Assembly (NCBI GenBank): GCA_017631135.1
Contig: JAGBTW010000119.1
Location: forward strand, 1-10,730
Source: Alistipes sp.
GTDB taxonomy: Bacteria > Bacteroidota > Bacteroidia > Bacteroidales > Rikenellaceae
Direction of reading: 5' to 3'
Length of the DNA: 10,730 nucleotides
Under the pieces are notes generated by a model. That model saw only the letters and a program-made list of their open reading frames with translations, was not told the origin of the DNA and ran no database searches. This document shows positions 1-5,880 of this stretch, piece by piece (the stretch's first letter is position 1; every line of letters begins with the position of its first letter). Position numbers and translations under genes: made by a program.

Positions 1-767
1 CCCTCAATTAAGGAGATATTCTCGGCATGGAAGTCGCCACCACAATCGCACGAATAGCGATACAGCGAGCGCGCCGAGGTGTCGAAACCAAGCTCCACAC
101 CCATCTTAAGGATGAGCGCGCCACCCTCCTTTATCTGTGAGGCGAACTCACCAAAAGTCCTTTTCAGCTCCTCCGCAGTGCCATAGATGTCGAGGTGGTC
201 GGCATCCGTAGCCGTGATCACCGCCACATCGGGATGCAAGCGCAGGAATGAACGGTCGTACTCATCGGCCTCGACAACCAATCTGCGACCCTCGCCAAGC
301 GAGAGGTTGGAGTCGAAGTTGCGAGATATGCCACCCAAGATTGCACTACCCTCCTTCGCAGCTGCATGGTTGAGCCACGCTGCGAGTGTCGAGGTTGTGG
401 TCTTGCCGTGCGTACCCGCCACAGCCATACATAGCTTGCCACTCGAGAGGTGACCAAGCATCTGTGAGCGCTTCTCAATGCGATAGCCCTGCTCGCGCAA
501 CCATGCCCACTCGCGGTGGTCGGATGGTATTGCGGGGGTAAGCACCACAAGGGTATCCTCTGCCGAGCGCATATCCTCGGGGATAAGGTTTACATCATCC
601 TCGTAGTGTATCTCGGCACCCTCGCTCGAGAGGGCGCGCGTGAGTGGTGTCTCCGTGCGGTCGTAGCCCGCAACACGACAACCCTCGTGCATATAGTAGC
701 GCGCAAGGGCACTCATGCCGATGCCACCAATACCGAGAAAATATATCTTTTTGTAGTTACTATCCAT
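1..767 (-). CDS. murC: UDP-N-acetylmuramate--L-alanine ligase MurC (partial, C-terminus beyond window)
   Basis: Cytoplasmic ATP-dependent ligase that adds L-alanine to UDP-MurNAc, the first amino acid of the peptidoglycan stem peptide. The frame is open from the ATG at 767 to the left edge, giving 255 complete codons, a little over half of a typical MurC of about 450-460 residues. Visible features: N-terminal Rossmann motif FLGIGGIGMSA (about residues 10-20), the Mur-ligase ATP-binding loop GTHGKTTT (118-125), EADEYDRSF (166-174) and DADHLDIYG (188-196), all typical of MurC. The ATG lies 5 bp after the murG stop, so the two genes are surely co-transcribed and probably translationally coupled. 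There is no separate promoter and no clear Shine-Dalgarno. No frameshift is seen. Identification is firm; only the missing C-terminal domain is unseen. Confidence 0.97.
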   Translation of the reverse strand, partial: MDSNYKKIYFLGIGGIGMSALARYYMHEGCRVAGYDRTETPLTRALSSEGAEIHYEDDVNLIPEDMRSAEDTLVVLTPAIPSDHREWAWLREQGYRIEKRSQMLGHLSSGKLCMAVAGTHGKTTTSTLAAWLNHAAAKEGSAILGGISRNFDSNLSLGEGRRLVVEADEYDRSFLRLHPDVAVITATDADHLDIYGTAEELKRTFGEFASQIKEGGALILKMGVELGFDTSARSLYRYSCDCGGDFHAENISLIE

Positions 768-772
768 AGCCG

Positions 773-1891
773 TTATCTATTGTGCTTCGCAAGCTCGCGC
801 TCTATCTCTGCCACAACACGCTCCGCAGAGTCCGCAATGGCGAGCTTCGCTATGTTTGTCGCGAGGTGCTCGAGGCGCTCCTTGTCCATGGCGAGTGCCA
901 CAGCCTCGCGCATACCGCGCTCCACGGCCTCGCTATCACGCACTATCTCCGCCGCACCCTTCTCGACAAGTGCCATAGCATTCTTCGTCTGGTGGTCCTC
1001 CGCAACATTGGGCGAGGGGACAAATATCGTTGGCTTTGCCACAAGGCACAACTCCGACACTGTGCATGCGCCACTGCGCGAAAGCACCACGTCGGCAGCT
1101 GCATAGGCATAGTCCATGCGGTCGATAAATGCACCCTGCCAAATATTCTTCGTTGGGTGCGCAGCAAGGAACTCCTTCATCTCGCGCTCGTAGAACTTAC
1201 CCGTCTGCCATATAACCTGCACGGGAGCCTCGCCACCGAGCGTTAATATCCACGCCTTCATCATCTCGTTGAGTGTGCGCGTGCCGAGCGAGCCACCTAC
1301 GACCAACACCACGGGCTTCGACGCATCAAAACCGTAGTAGGCAAGTGCCTCGTCGCGGTTTGCGCCATCTGCCGAGAAGCGACCACGCAGAGGGTTACCC
1401 GTCATCACGATGCGGTCGGCGGGGAAGAAGCGCTCCATCTTGTCGTACGACACACATACACGCTTCGCACGCTTCGAGAGCAACTTATTTGTGAGTCCCG
1501 CATAGGAGTTCTGCTCCTGAATAATTGTGGGGATGCCCATGCGCTGTGCTGCCCAAAGCACGGGAGCAGAGGCGTAACCACCAAAGCCTACAACGATGTC
1601 GGCCTTAAAGTCGCGCACGATGCGCTTGGCACGACAAAGGCTCGCTGCCACCTTATAGGGCAGAGCCAAGTTGCGAGGCAAGTCGCTCAACTTACGCTGC
1701 AAACCTGCCACTGGAAGACCCTTGATATTGTAACCCAAGGCGGGCACCTTCTCCATCTCCATCTTACCCTCTGCGCCCACAAATAGCAGCTCCACATCTT
1801 CGCCATATTTGCGCTTTAGAGCCTCTGCCACTGCAACCGCAGGATAGATATGTCCGCCGGTACCTCCGCCCGATAGTATTATTCGCTTCAT
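773..1891 (-). CDS. murG: UDP-GlcNAc:lipid I N-acetylglucosaminyltransferase MurG
   Basis: Converts lipid I to lipid II at the inner face of the cytoplasmic membrane, the last intracellular step of peptidoglycan precursor synthesis. It has 372 residues, normal for the family. Motifs in order: the glycine-rich N-terminal loop GGGTGGHIYPA (8-18), VGFGGYASAP (101-110), QEQNSYAGLTNKLLSK (125-140), the second-domain loop VVGGSLGTRTLNE (197-209), and the donor-binding segment SRSGACTVSE (271-280) followed by PSPNVAEDHQTKNA (292-305). The ATG at 1891 is chosen because the glycine loop starts only seven residues later. murC follows directly. In many Bacteroidota ftsW and murD precede murG; here the upstream neighbour is a divergent msrA, so this pair is separated from at least that part of the division/cell-wall cluster. 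A promoter is proposed at 2042-2073. Confidence 0.97.
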   Translation of the reverse strand: MKRIILSGGGTGGHIYPAVAVAEALKRKYGEDVELLFVGAEGKMEMEKVPALGYNIKGLPVAGLQRKLSDLPRNLALPYKVAASLCRAKRIVRDFKADIVVGFGGYASAPVLWAAQRMGIPTIIQEQNSYAGLTNKLLSKRAKRVCVSYDKMERFFPADRIVMTGNPLRGRFSADGANRDEALAYYGFDASKPVVLVVGGSLGTRTLNEMMKAWILTLGGEAPVQVIWQTGKFYEREMKEFLAAHPTKNIWQGAFIDRMDYAYAAADVVLSRSGACTVSELCLVAKPTIFVPSPNVAEDHQTKNAMALVEKGAAEIVRDSEAVERGMREAVALAMDKERLEHLATNIAKLAIADSAERVVAEIERELAKHNR

Positions 1892-1925
1892 TCTTTTTGT
1901 TTTGAGTAACCTTAATAGCTACAAA

Positions 1926-2012
1926 TCGCACACTAAAACCGTGCTATTTTCGCATCGCACCACTCAACTTAACACGCTAATAATTAGCGCATTATCTATT
2001 CGCACGGTGCGA
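1926..2012 (-). repeat. Inverted and direct repeats in the murG 5' leader
   Basis: The hexamer TCGCAC occurs at 1926-1931, 1955-1960 and 2000-2005, and its complement GTGCGA at 2007-2012. The last two form an inverted repeat around one base. A second inverted repeat, 7-bp arms around one base, lies at 1975-1989 (CGCTAAT / ATTAGCG). In the minus-strand RNA the first UCGCAC made (2012-2007) could pair with the adjacent GUGCGA (as a 5-bp stem with a triloop) or with either of two downstream copies. The 1975-1989 element can form a 6-bp stem with a triloop. These sit inside the predicted leader of about 145 nt. Whether they act as DNA operators, RNA structure, or nothing is inference. Confidence 0.5.
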
Positions 2013-2041
2013 CATGGTGATATTGATGCAATTTCACCCTA

Positions 2042-2073
2042 CAAAAGTACACAAGATAGTCTAAATTTACAAA
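2042..2073 (-). promoter_or_regulatory. Predicted murG-murC promoter (Bacteroides-type)
   Basis: On the minus strand a -33 box TTTG (2073-2070) is followed after exactly 20 nt by a -7 box TACTTTTG (2049-2042), matching the Bacteroidota consensus TTTG-N19-21-TAnnTTTG. Transcription should start near 2036, leaving a leader of about 145 nt before the murG ATG. The match to both boxes and the spacing make this one of the best promoters in the window. Confidence 0.7.
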
Positions 2074-2164
2074 TGTAAAATGCGGTAATTTTTGTAAAAA
2101 ATCAATTTAATGGAGGCAAACTCTATTAAACTTAAAAACACACTCTGTGTTCCACATTTTTTTA

Positions 2165-2172
2165 TAACTTTG
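2165..2172 (+). promoter_or_regulatory. Predicted msrA -7 box immediately before the start codon
   Basis: TAACTTTG is a perfect TAnnTTTG box and ends only 4 bases before the msrA ATG at 2177. The expected start of transcription (3-7 nt after the box) falls on or within a base or two of the ATG. No good TTTG -33 box is seen 19-21 nt upstream. The resulting mRNA would have no room for a ribosome-binding site. Confidence 0.6.
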
Positions 2173-2176
2173 CATT

Positions 2177-2686
2177 ATGACAAAGGAGATATATTTAGCA
2201 GGTGGTTGCTTCTGGGGTACGGAGCACTTCCTAAAGCAGATAAACGGTGTTGTGGACACAACCGTAGGCTATGCCAATGGCGCAGTAGAAAACCCCTCGT
2301 ACGAGCAGGTGTATACCGACACCACGGGGTATGCCGAGTGCGTAAAGGTGGTTTACAACCCCGAGATTATATCGCTCGAAAAGATTGTCGAGCTATACTT
2401 CCACTCTGTAGACCCGCTGTCGCTAAACCAACAGGGCGGTGACATCGGAACACGCTATCGCACAGGCATATACTATACTGACGAACGAGAGCTCGCCGCC
2501 ATTAGCCCCATCTACCAAGCGGTAGAAAAGAGTGCGGGTAAACCTCTCGCGGTAGAGTTAGAACCACTACGCAACTTCTACCCCGCCGAAGAGTATCATC
2601 AAGACTATTTAGATAAGAACCCTGCGGGCTATTGCCATCTTCCATGGGCGCTATTTGAATACGCCCGCAAGGCTAATAAGTCGTAA
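2177..2686 (+). CDS. msrA: Peptide-methionine (S)-S-oxide reductase MsrA
   Basis: Cytoplasmic repair enzyme that reduces the S-epimer of methionine sulfoxide, free or in oxidised proteins. It has 169 residues, the short single-domain form without a fused MsrB domain. The signature GCFWG is at 10-14 with catalytic Cys11. GYAE (51-54, usually GHAE) supplies the catalytic glutamate. GGDIGTRYRTGIYY (87-100) and EEYHQDYLDKNP (138-149) are family-typical, and a probable resolving cysteine lies in GYCH (Cys153). The start at 2177 is fixed by the position of GCFWG; a longer upstream reading frame at 2110 is in another frame and irrelevant. The gene diverges from murG, converges on the ATPase gene (33-bp gap), and matches the base composition of the housekeeping genes. 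Confidence 0.96.
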   Translation: MTKEIYLAGGCFWGTEHFLKQINGVVDTTVGYANGAVENPSYEQVYTDTTGYAECVKVVYNPEIISLEKIVELYFHSVDPLSLNQQGGDIGTRYRTGIYYTDERELAAISPIYQAVEKSAGKPLAVELEPLRNFYPAEEYHQDYLDKNPAGYCHLPWALFEYARKANKS

Positions 2687-2712
2687 AATACTGAACAATC
2701 AAACATAAATAG

Positions 2713-2731
2713 GCAAAGTCTATAGCTTTGC
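2713..2731 (-). terminator. Weak hairpin between convergent msrA and ATPase genes
   Basis: GCAAAG (2713-2718) and CTTTGC (2726-2731) form a 6-bp stem with a 7-nt loop that straddles the ATPase stop codon. On the minus strand the stem is followed by a fairly T-rich stretch (CTATTTATGTTTG). The stem is short and the T-tract interrupted, so a terminator role is only a possibility. No other hairpin is seen in the 33-bp convergent gap. Confidence 0.25.
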
Positions 2732-4066
2732 TCTCTCGGCAATAAACCTTTTCAACAAGAAGGTCAAGAAGTATGGGAATGTGTAGAACTTACCATTAAA
2801 ACCAATGTTCTTATACCCCAACTTGATTCCATATTTCACATCTGGATACTTTTCTTCTTTGAGCAGATTATTAAGCGATGCAGTTGCTCCATCATTAGCC
2901 TTTACCTCCACAGGAATGAGCGAGTCAGCATCTCTCACAAAGAAATCCATCTCGAGAGCTGGCTTGTCGCTACTGTAGTAGAAGAGGGAGTACCCTTGCT
3001 TTACAAGCATATCGCCTACTATATTTTCATAAATAGCACCCTTGTATGTGCCCAAATTCTTATTTGCCCTTAAGTCTTCTTGCGCCTCTTCATCAAGCGA
3101 CGCAATCAAAAGACCAGTATCCTTAAAATATATTTTATACAATTTAGGGTCGTAATTGCCTCTGAGGGGCAACTCTGGTTGGTTCATGCAATAGCACACA
3201 TTGATAACACCTGCATCAGCAAGCCACTCCACACATCCAACATAATCTCTATTACGAGCATTGTTTGCGATTTTCGTTATCTGAAAACGCTTATTCTCTT
3301 TTGCAAGGAAGGTGGAGATATGGTTATAGACAGCCTTAACCTTTGCCTTATCCAAACCCACCACATATTTGGTAATATCCTCCTCGTAGTCTGCGAGCAA
3401 CTGCTTTTGTATACCAAGAGTACCACTGAAATTCATATTTTTCATATATGTATTCACAACCTCGGGCATACCTCCAAGAGTAACATAGTCACGGAACAAG
3501 TCGAAAAGAACATCCATTTGCAAATTAGCAAGAGGCTTAATCGCTAACATGTGTTGATAAAGCTCCTCTATAAATTCATCAGAGTACCCCTTTGCCCAAA
3601 GGAACTCCTCGAAATCCATAGAGTGCATCTCATAGTCCTCCTTATATCCAACACTATTTGATTCAATCTCCCTATAGTTGATACCCATCAAAGAGCCCGA
3701 ACAAATAACATCGTATCGTCCATCAAGCTTAAAGAACTTTAATGAAGTAGCACAATTGGGACAAGCCTGTAGCTCATCAAAAAAGAAGATGGTATCGCCT
3801 GGAATAAACTTAAGTTCGGGATTGAGCAAGGATATATTTTTCAAGATAGTATCGACATCAAAACCATCATCGAAAATATTCCTATATTTCTTTTGCTCTA
3901 CGAAATTTATCTGAATAACACTTGCGTAATTCTCCCCAGCAAACTTCTCAATAGAACGCGTTTTTCCAATCTGACGAGCGCCCTTTATAATAAGGGGTTT
4001 TCTATCAGGGTTATTTTTCCATGCAGACAAATAAGTATCTACCTTTCTTTTAAGCAATTCCGACAT
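2720..4066 (-). CDS. AAA-family ATPase with C-terminal DUF4143 / nuclease-like domain
   Basis: Protein of 448 residues with the architecture common in Bacteroidota: N-terminal AAA ATPase (AAA_14 type) plus C-terminal DUF4143. Walker A is GARQIGKT (29-36), Walker B IFFFDELQ (93-100, Asp97/Glu98), and a sensor-1-like strand is ICSGS (121-125). The middle carries the family-typical TLGGMPEVV (196-204). The C-terminal part has YENIVGDML (346-354) and then E-x-D (372-374) with EVK (387-389), resembling a PD-(D/E)xK nuclease core. No signal peptide or membrane segment is seen. The biological role of this family is not established; restriction- or toxin-like functions are speculation. The gene is clearly more AT-rich than its neighbours, is monocistronic, has its own promoter and lies between a convergent gene and a terminator, all suggesting horizontal acquisition. 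All motifs are intact. Confidence 0.9.
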   Translation of the reverse strand: MSELLKRKVDTYLSAWKNNPDRKPLIIKGARQIGKTRSIEKFAGENYASVIQINFVEQKKYRNIFDDGFDVDTILKNISLLNPELKFIPGDTIFFFDELQACPNCATSLKFFKLDGRYDVICSGSLMGINYREIESNSVGYKEDYEMHSMDFEEFLWAKGYSDEFIEELYQHMLAIKPLANLQMDVLFDLFRDYVTLGGMPEVVNTYMKNMNFSGTLGIQKQLLADYEEDITKYVVGLDKAKVKAVYNHISTFLAKENKRFQITKIANNARNRDYVGCVEWLADAGVINVCYCMNQPELPLRGNYDPKLYKIYFKDTGLLIASLDEEAQEDLRANKNLGTYKGAIYENIVGDMLVKQGYSLFYYSSDKPALEMDFFVRDADSLIPVEVKANDGATASLNNLLKEEKYPDVKYGIKLGYKNIGFNGKFYTFPYFLTFLLKRFIAERAKL

Positions 4067-4089
4067 ATCTTAAACCATTTATTTGTTTG

Positions 4090-4097
4090 CAAATATA
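4090..4097 (-). promoter_or_regulatory. Predicted -7 box of the ATPase gene
   Basis: The minus strand reads TATATTTG from 4097 to 4090, a perfect TAnnTTTG box 23 bp upstream of the ATG at 4066. That predicts a leader of about 17-20 nt. No TTTG is found 19-21 nt upstream. The position where a -33 box would lie overlaps one arm (4118-4127) of the inverted repeat, so an activator or repressor could act there. Confidence 0.55.
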
Positions 4098-4098
4098 G

Positions 4099-4181
4099 CA
4101 ATTTTCACACAATCCGCACTAAAAACACCCATATTTTTCACATTTTCCTACCTGTTTTTAGTACTATTTTTCACATTTTCC
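4099..4181. repeat. Three direct repeats phased at 33 bp upstream of the ATPase gene
   Basis: TATTTTTCACATTTTCC occurs identically at 4132-4148 and 4165-4181, exactly 33 bp apart. A diverged copy, CAATTTTCACACAATCC (12 of 17 matches), lies another 33 bp closer to the gene at 4099-4115. The 16-bp spacers between copies are not conserved. Thirty-three base pairs is about three helical turns, so the copies face the same side of the DNA. The copy nearest the gene lies just upstream of the proposed -7 box. This looks like a cis-regulatory array rather than a CRISPR or mobile-element end. Confidence 0.6.
4118..4162. repeat. 10-bp inverted repeat enclosing the middle direct repeat
   Basis: ACTAAAAACA (4118-4127) and TGTTTTTAGT (4153-4162) are perfect reverse complements separated by 25 bp, and the middle copy of the 33-bp direct repeats (4132-4148) sits in that spacer. 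The gene-proximal arm overlaps the expected -33 region of the ATPase promoter. It may be a dimeric regulator site; there is no T-tract, so a terminator is unlikely. Confidence 0.5.
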
Positions 4182-4215
4182 CCTTTTCTGAAGGGTGAAA
4201 CAGAGAAAAACACAA

Positions 4216-4258
4216 GAGGCTGATTACAATATCCGATACAGATATTGCAATCAGCCTC
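4216..4258 (-). terminator. Strong intrinsic terminator for the DksA-like gene
   Basis: Arms of 18 bases (4216-4233 and 4241-4258) pair around a 7-nt loop. The one A/C mismatch seen on the plus strand becomes a G-U wobble in minus-strand RNA, so the stem is fully paired only for leftward transcripts. On the minus strand it is followed by TTGTGTTTTTCTCTG, a T-rich tract; the plus-strand side has none. It lies about 105 nt after the DksA-like stop codon and would insulate the ATPase promoter region from read-through. Confidence 0.85.
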
Positions 4259-4363
4259 CACATACCATAGCCTCATTCAAATCAACTCAAGAGCGAAGAA
4301 ACACAACATACTAAACAATACACATCACCCATTGAGCAACGACTCAAACAAGCTATGTATCAA
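4259..4363 (-). other. 3' untranslated region of the DksA-like transcript
   Basis: This 105-nt stretch between the DksA-like stop codon and its terminator has no coding sequence that I can support and no repeats. It is A- and C-rich on the plus strand. Its length is larger than needed for a terminator and would end in a strong stem-loop with a U-tract, the form of some 3'-UTR-derived small RNAs, but nothing else in the sequence supports that. Confidence 0.4.
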
Positions 4364-4738
4364 CTATTTGCGCGCATTCTTTGCCTCGATGCACTCTGTT
4401 GCATGGGGCACACGAAGCAAGCGCTCGCGGGGTATGAGCTTGCCCGTGGTCTTGCAGACACCATAGGTCTTGTTCTTGATGCGCACAAGAGCCATCTCGA
4501 GGTTGCGAATGAACTTCGCCTGGCGCTGCGCAAGCGAGCCATACTCCTCACGCGAGAGCGTAGTTGCACCCTCTTCCATCACCTTGAATGTGGGTGACGA
4601 GTCCTCGGTGTCGTTCTCGTTGCTTGTTGCTGTGCGCAACATATCGTAGTCGGCGCGCGCCGATGCCAATTTCTGCTCTATCAAGATGCGAAACTCCTCA
4701 AGCTCTGCGTCATTGTAATGGGTCTTCTCCTCTGCCAT
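4364..4738 (-). CDS. DksA/TraR-family RNA polymerase-binding regulator
   Basis: Protein of 124 residues related to DksA, which binds the RNA polymerase secondary channel and, with ppGpp, adjusts transcription in response to starvation. An N-terminal helical region (LEEFRILIEQKLASARADYD) leads to the C-terminal zinc-finger region YGVCKTTGKLIPRERLLRVP followed by HATECIEA. The classical finger has four cysteines (CxxC...CxxC); here only the first and third are present, the second being Thr and the fourth Ala, so normal zinc binding is doubtful. As I recall, reduced cysteine sets are usual in Bacteroidota homologues. The ATG at 4738 is preferred over one 14 codons upstream at 4780, because the extra residues (MMRLKSDNRIKITI) look like leader rather than protein. 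The gene is monocistronic with its own promoter and terminator. Confidence 0.88.
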   Translation of the reverse strand: MAEEKTHYNDAELEEFRILIEQKLASARADYDMLRTATSNENDTEDSSPTFKVMEEGATTLSREEYGSLAQRQAKFIRNLEMALVRIKNKTYGVCKTTGKLIPRERLLRVPHATECIEAKNARK

Positions 4739-5008
4739 AATCGTAATTTTTATACGGTTATCACTCTTTAATCTCATCAAATTTTACAAAGCAGTCATCG
4801 CTCCGTAGCACCATCCGTGCCACAATCTACGCTCGACAACCGCAAATAAAACTCGAACCTCGTGTTAATAATAAGCGAAATTAAACAAAAATTATGAAAC
4901 TTGCAAATATTCCTCGTAAAAAAGAACAAAATAAAGCAGAAAGGAGTAGCTATTTTACACCGTCTAACCCTACACTATATAATATATAGATTGTCGCAAA
5001 TGGTAAGT
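4739..5008. other. Intergenic region between proC and the DksA-like gene
   Basis: This 270-bp AT-rich gap holds the proposed promoter of the DksA-like gene (4876-4907) and its leader of about 130 nt. Just after proC there is an AT-only-core palindrome at 4975-4989 (CTATATA, A, TATATAG). No T-tract terminator for proC is evident. A 31-codon open frame on the plus strand (4894-4989) has no supporting feature. Confidence 0.5.
4876..4907 (-). promoter_or_regulatory. Predicted promoter of the DksA-like gene
   Basis: On the minus strand a TTTG -33 box (4907-4904) is followed after 20 nt by TAATTTCG (4883-4876), one base off the TAnnTTTG consensus. Transcription would begin near 4870, giving a leader of about 130 nt. 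The spacing is ideal; the single -7 mismatch lowers confidence. Confidence 0.5.
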
Positions 5009-5806
5009 CTACCTCTTCGTTGAAGCACGAAGTCCCTCTATAACGCTATGGGTGAAGCCCGCCGCCTCCATGGCATTCAAGCCCCTTATGGTCAACCCAC
5101 CAGGCGTTGTCACTCGGTCAATCTCTGCCTCGGGATGGGCATCGCTTGCAGCAAGCACATCCACCGCGCCACGCAACGTCTGCATGACTATGCGCTTGGC
5201 ATCATTAGCGCGTATACCAAGCTCCACACCACCCTCCATTGCCGCGCGGATATAGCGTAGCGCGTATGCTATGCCACACGACGCCAACGACGTAGCTGCA
5301 GGCATAGCGCCCTCGTCGATAAGCATCGCCTCGCCCAACTCGTTAAAAACCTCACAAAGTGTGTTATCCAACTCCGTAGTAGAGCGTTGTGATGCGATAA
5401 AGGTCATACTACTCATCGTGGCAATTGCTGTATTGGGGATGATGATGTATGTTGCGGGCAACACACCATCGCCCTTGTCGAGCCACTCATCAAGCTGCGC
5501 GATGCCAAGACCTCCTACCATCGAGGCAACAGCTTGACGCGAGTAGTCGAGGTGCGGCTTTAGCTCTTCGAGCACCTCAACAACCTTCCATGGTTTTACG
5601 GCAAGCACGACCATGTCTGCTGATGTTGCCGCTATGCTGTTGTCAGTTGTTGTGTTTATCTCGGGGAACTCGCTCTTTAGCGCCTCGAGCTTTGGCGTCG
5701 AGGGGTTTGACAGAAAGATGTTCTCTGTTGGTATGCACTCTCCTTTAGCAAGGCCTCGAGCAAGTGCGCCACCCATGTTTCCAGCACCTATAATTGCTAT
5801 CTTCAT
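5009..5806 (-). CDS. proC: Pyrroline-5-carboxylate reductase ProC
   Basis: Cytoplasmic NAD(P)H-dependent enzyme that makes L-proline from 1-pyrroline-5-carboxylate, the last step of proline synthesis. It has 265 residues, normal length. The N-terminal dinucleotide-binding loop is GAGNMGGA (7-14), followed by VVLAVKPW (66-73), a proline-binding-region motif IPNTAIA (123-129, where most homologues have MPNxP/A) and the family signature VTTPGGLTIRGL (232-243). The start at 5806 places the Rossmann loop seven residues in, as usual. AGGAG lies only one base before the ATG, unusually close for a Shine-Dalgarno. The gene is 74 bp downstream of fabG on the same strand with a hairpin between them; no TAnnTTTG box is seen in the gap, so it may depend on read-through from the fab operon. 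Confidence 0.95.
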   Translation of the reverse strand: MKIAIIGAGNMGGALARGLAKGECIPTENIFLSNPSTPKLEALKSEFPEINTTTDNSIAATSADMVVLAVKPWKVVEVLEELKPHLDYSRQAVASMVGGLGIAQLDEWLDKGDGVLPATYIIIPNTAIATMSSMTFIASQRSTTELDNTLCEVFNELGEAMLIDEGAMPAATSLASCGIAYALRYIRAAMEGGVELGIRANDAKRIVMQTLRGAVDVLAASDAHPEAEIDRVTTPGGLTIRGLNAMEAAGFTHSVIEGLRASTKR

Positions 5807-5823
5807 ACTCCTATATATAAATA

Positions 5824-5855
5824 GGGCTGACTAAAATATAAATCTTAATCAGCCC
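5824..5855 (-). terminator. Hairpin between fabG and proC (possible partial terminator)
   Basis: GGGCTGACTAA (5824-5834) and TTAATCAGCCC (5845-5855) form an 11-bp stem with a 10-nt loop. The single mismatch is a G-U wobble in minus-strand RNA, as in the terminator at 4216-4258, favouring a role in leftward transcripts. The following minus-strand sequence, TATTTATATATAGGAG, is AT-rich but lacks a clean U-run, so termination may be incomplete, leaving proC expressed at a lower level by read-through. Confidence 0.6.
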
Positions 5856-5880
5856 CAATGTTTATTATTACTCTGCGATA

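Noticed and set aside
516..1106. Long plus-strand open frame opposite murC and murG
   Set aside because: It covers the start of murC and the end of murG on the opposite strand; composition reflects the codon bias of the real genes.
4099..4181. CRISPR-like array
   Set aside because: Repeats are 17 bp, one is diverged, spacers are 16 bp and no cas genes are present; a regulatory array fits better.
4739..4780. Upstream ATG extending the DksA-like protein by 14 residues
   Set aside because: The extension looks like translated leader and the protein from 4738 starts in a form typical of the family.
4894..4989. 31-codon open frame on the plus strand in the proC/DksA-like gap
   Set aside because: No ribosome-binding site, no promoter in that direction, and it overlaps the better-supported minus-strand promoter; the stop lies in an AT palindrome.
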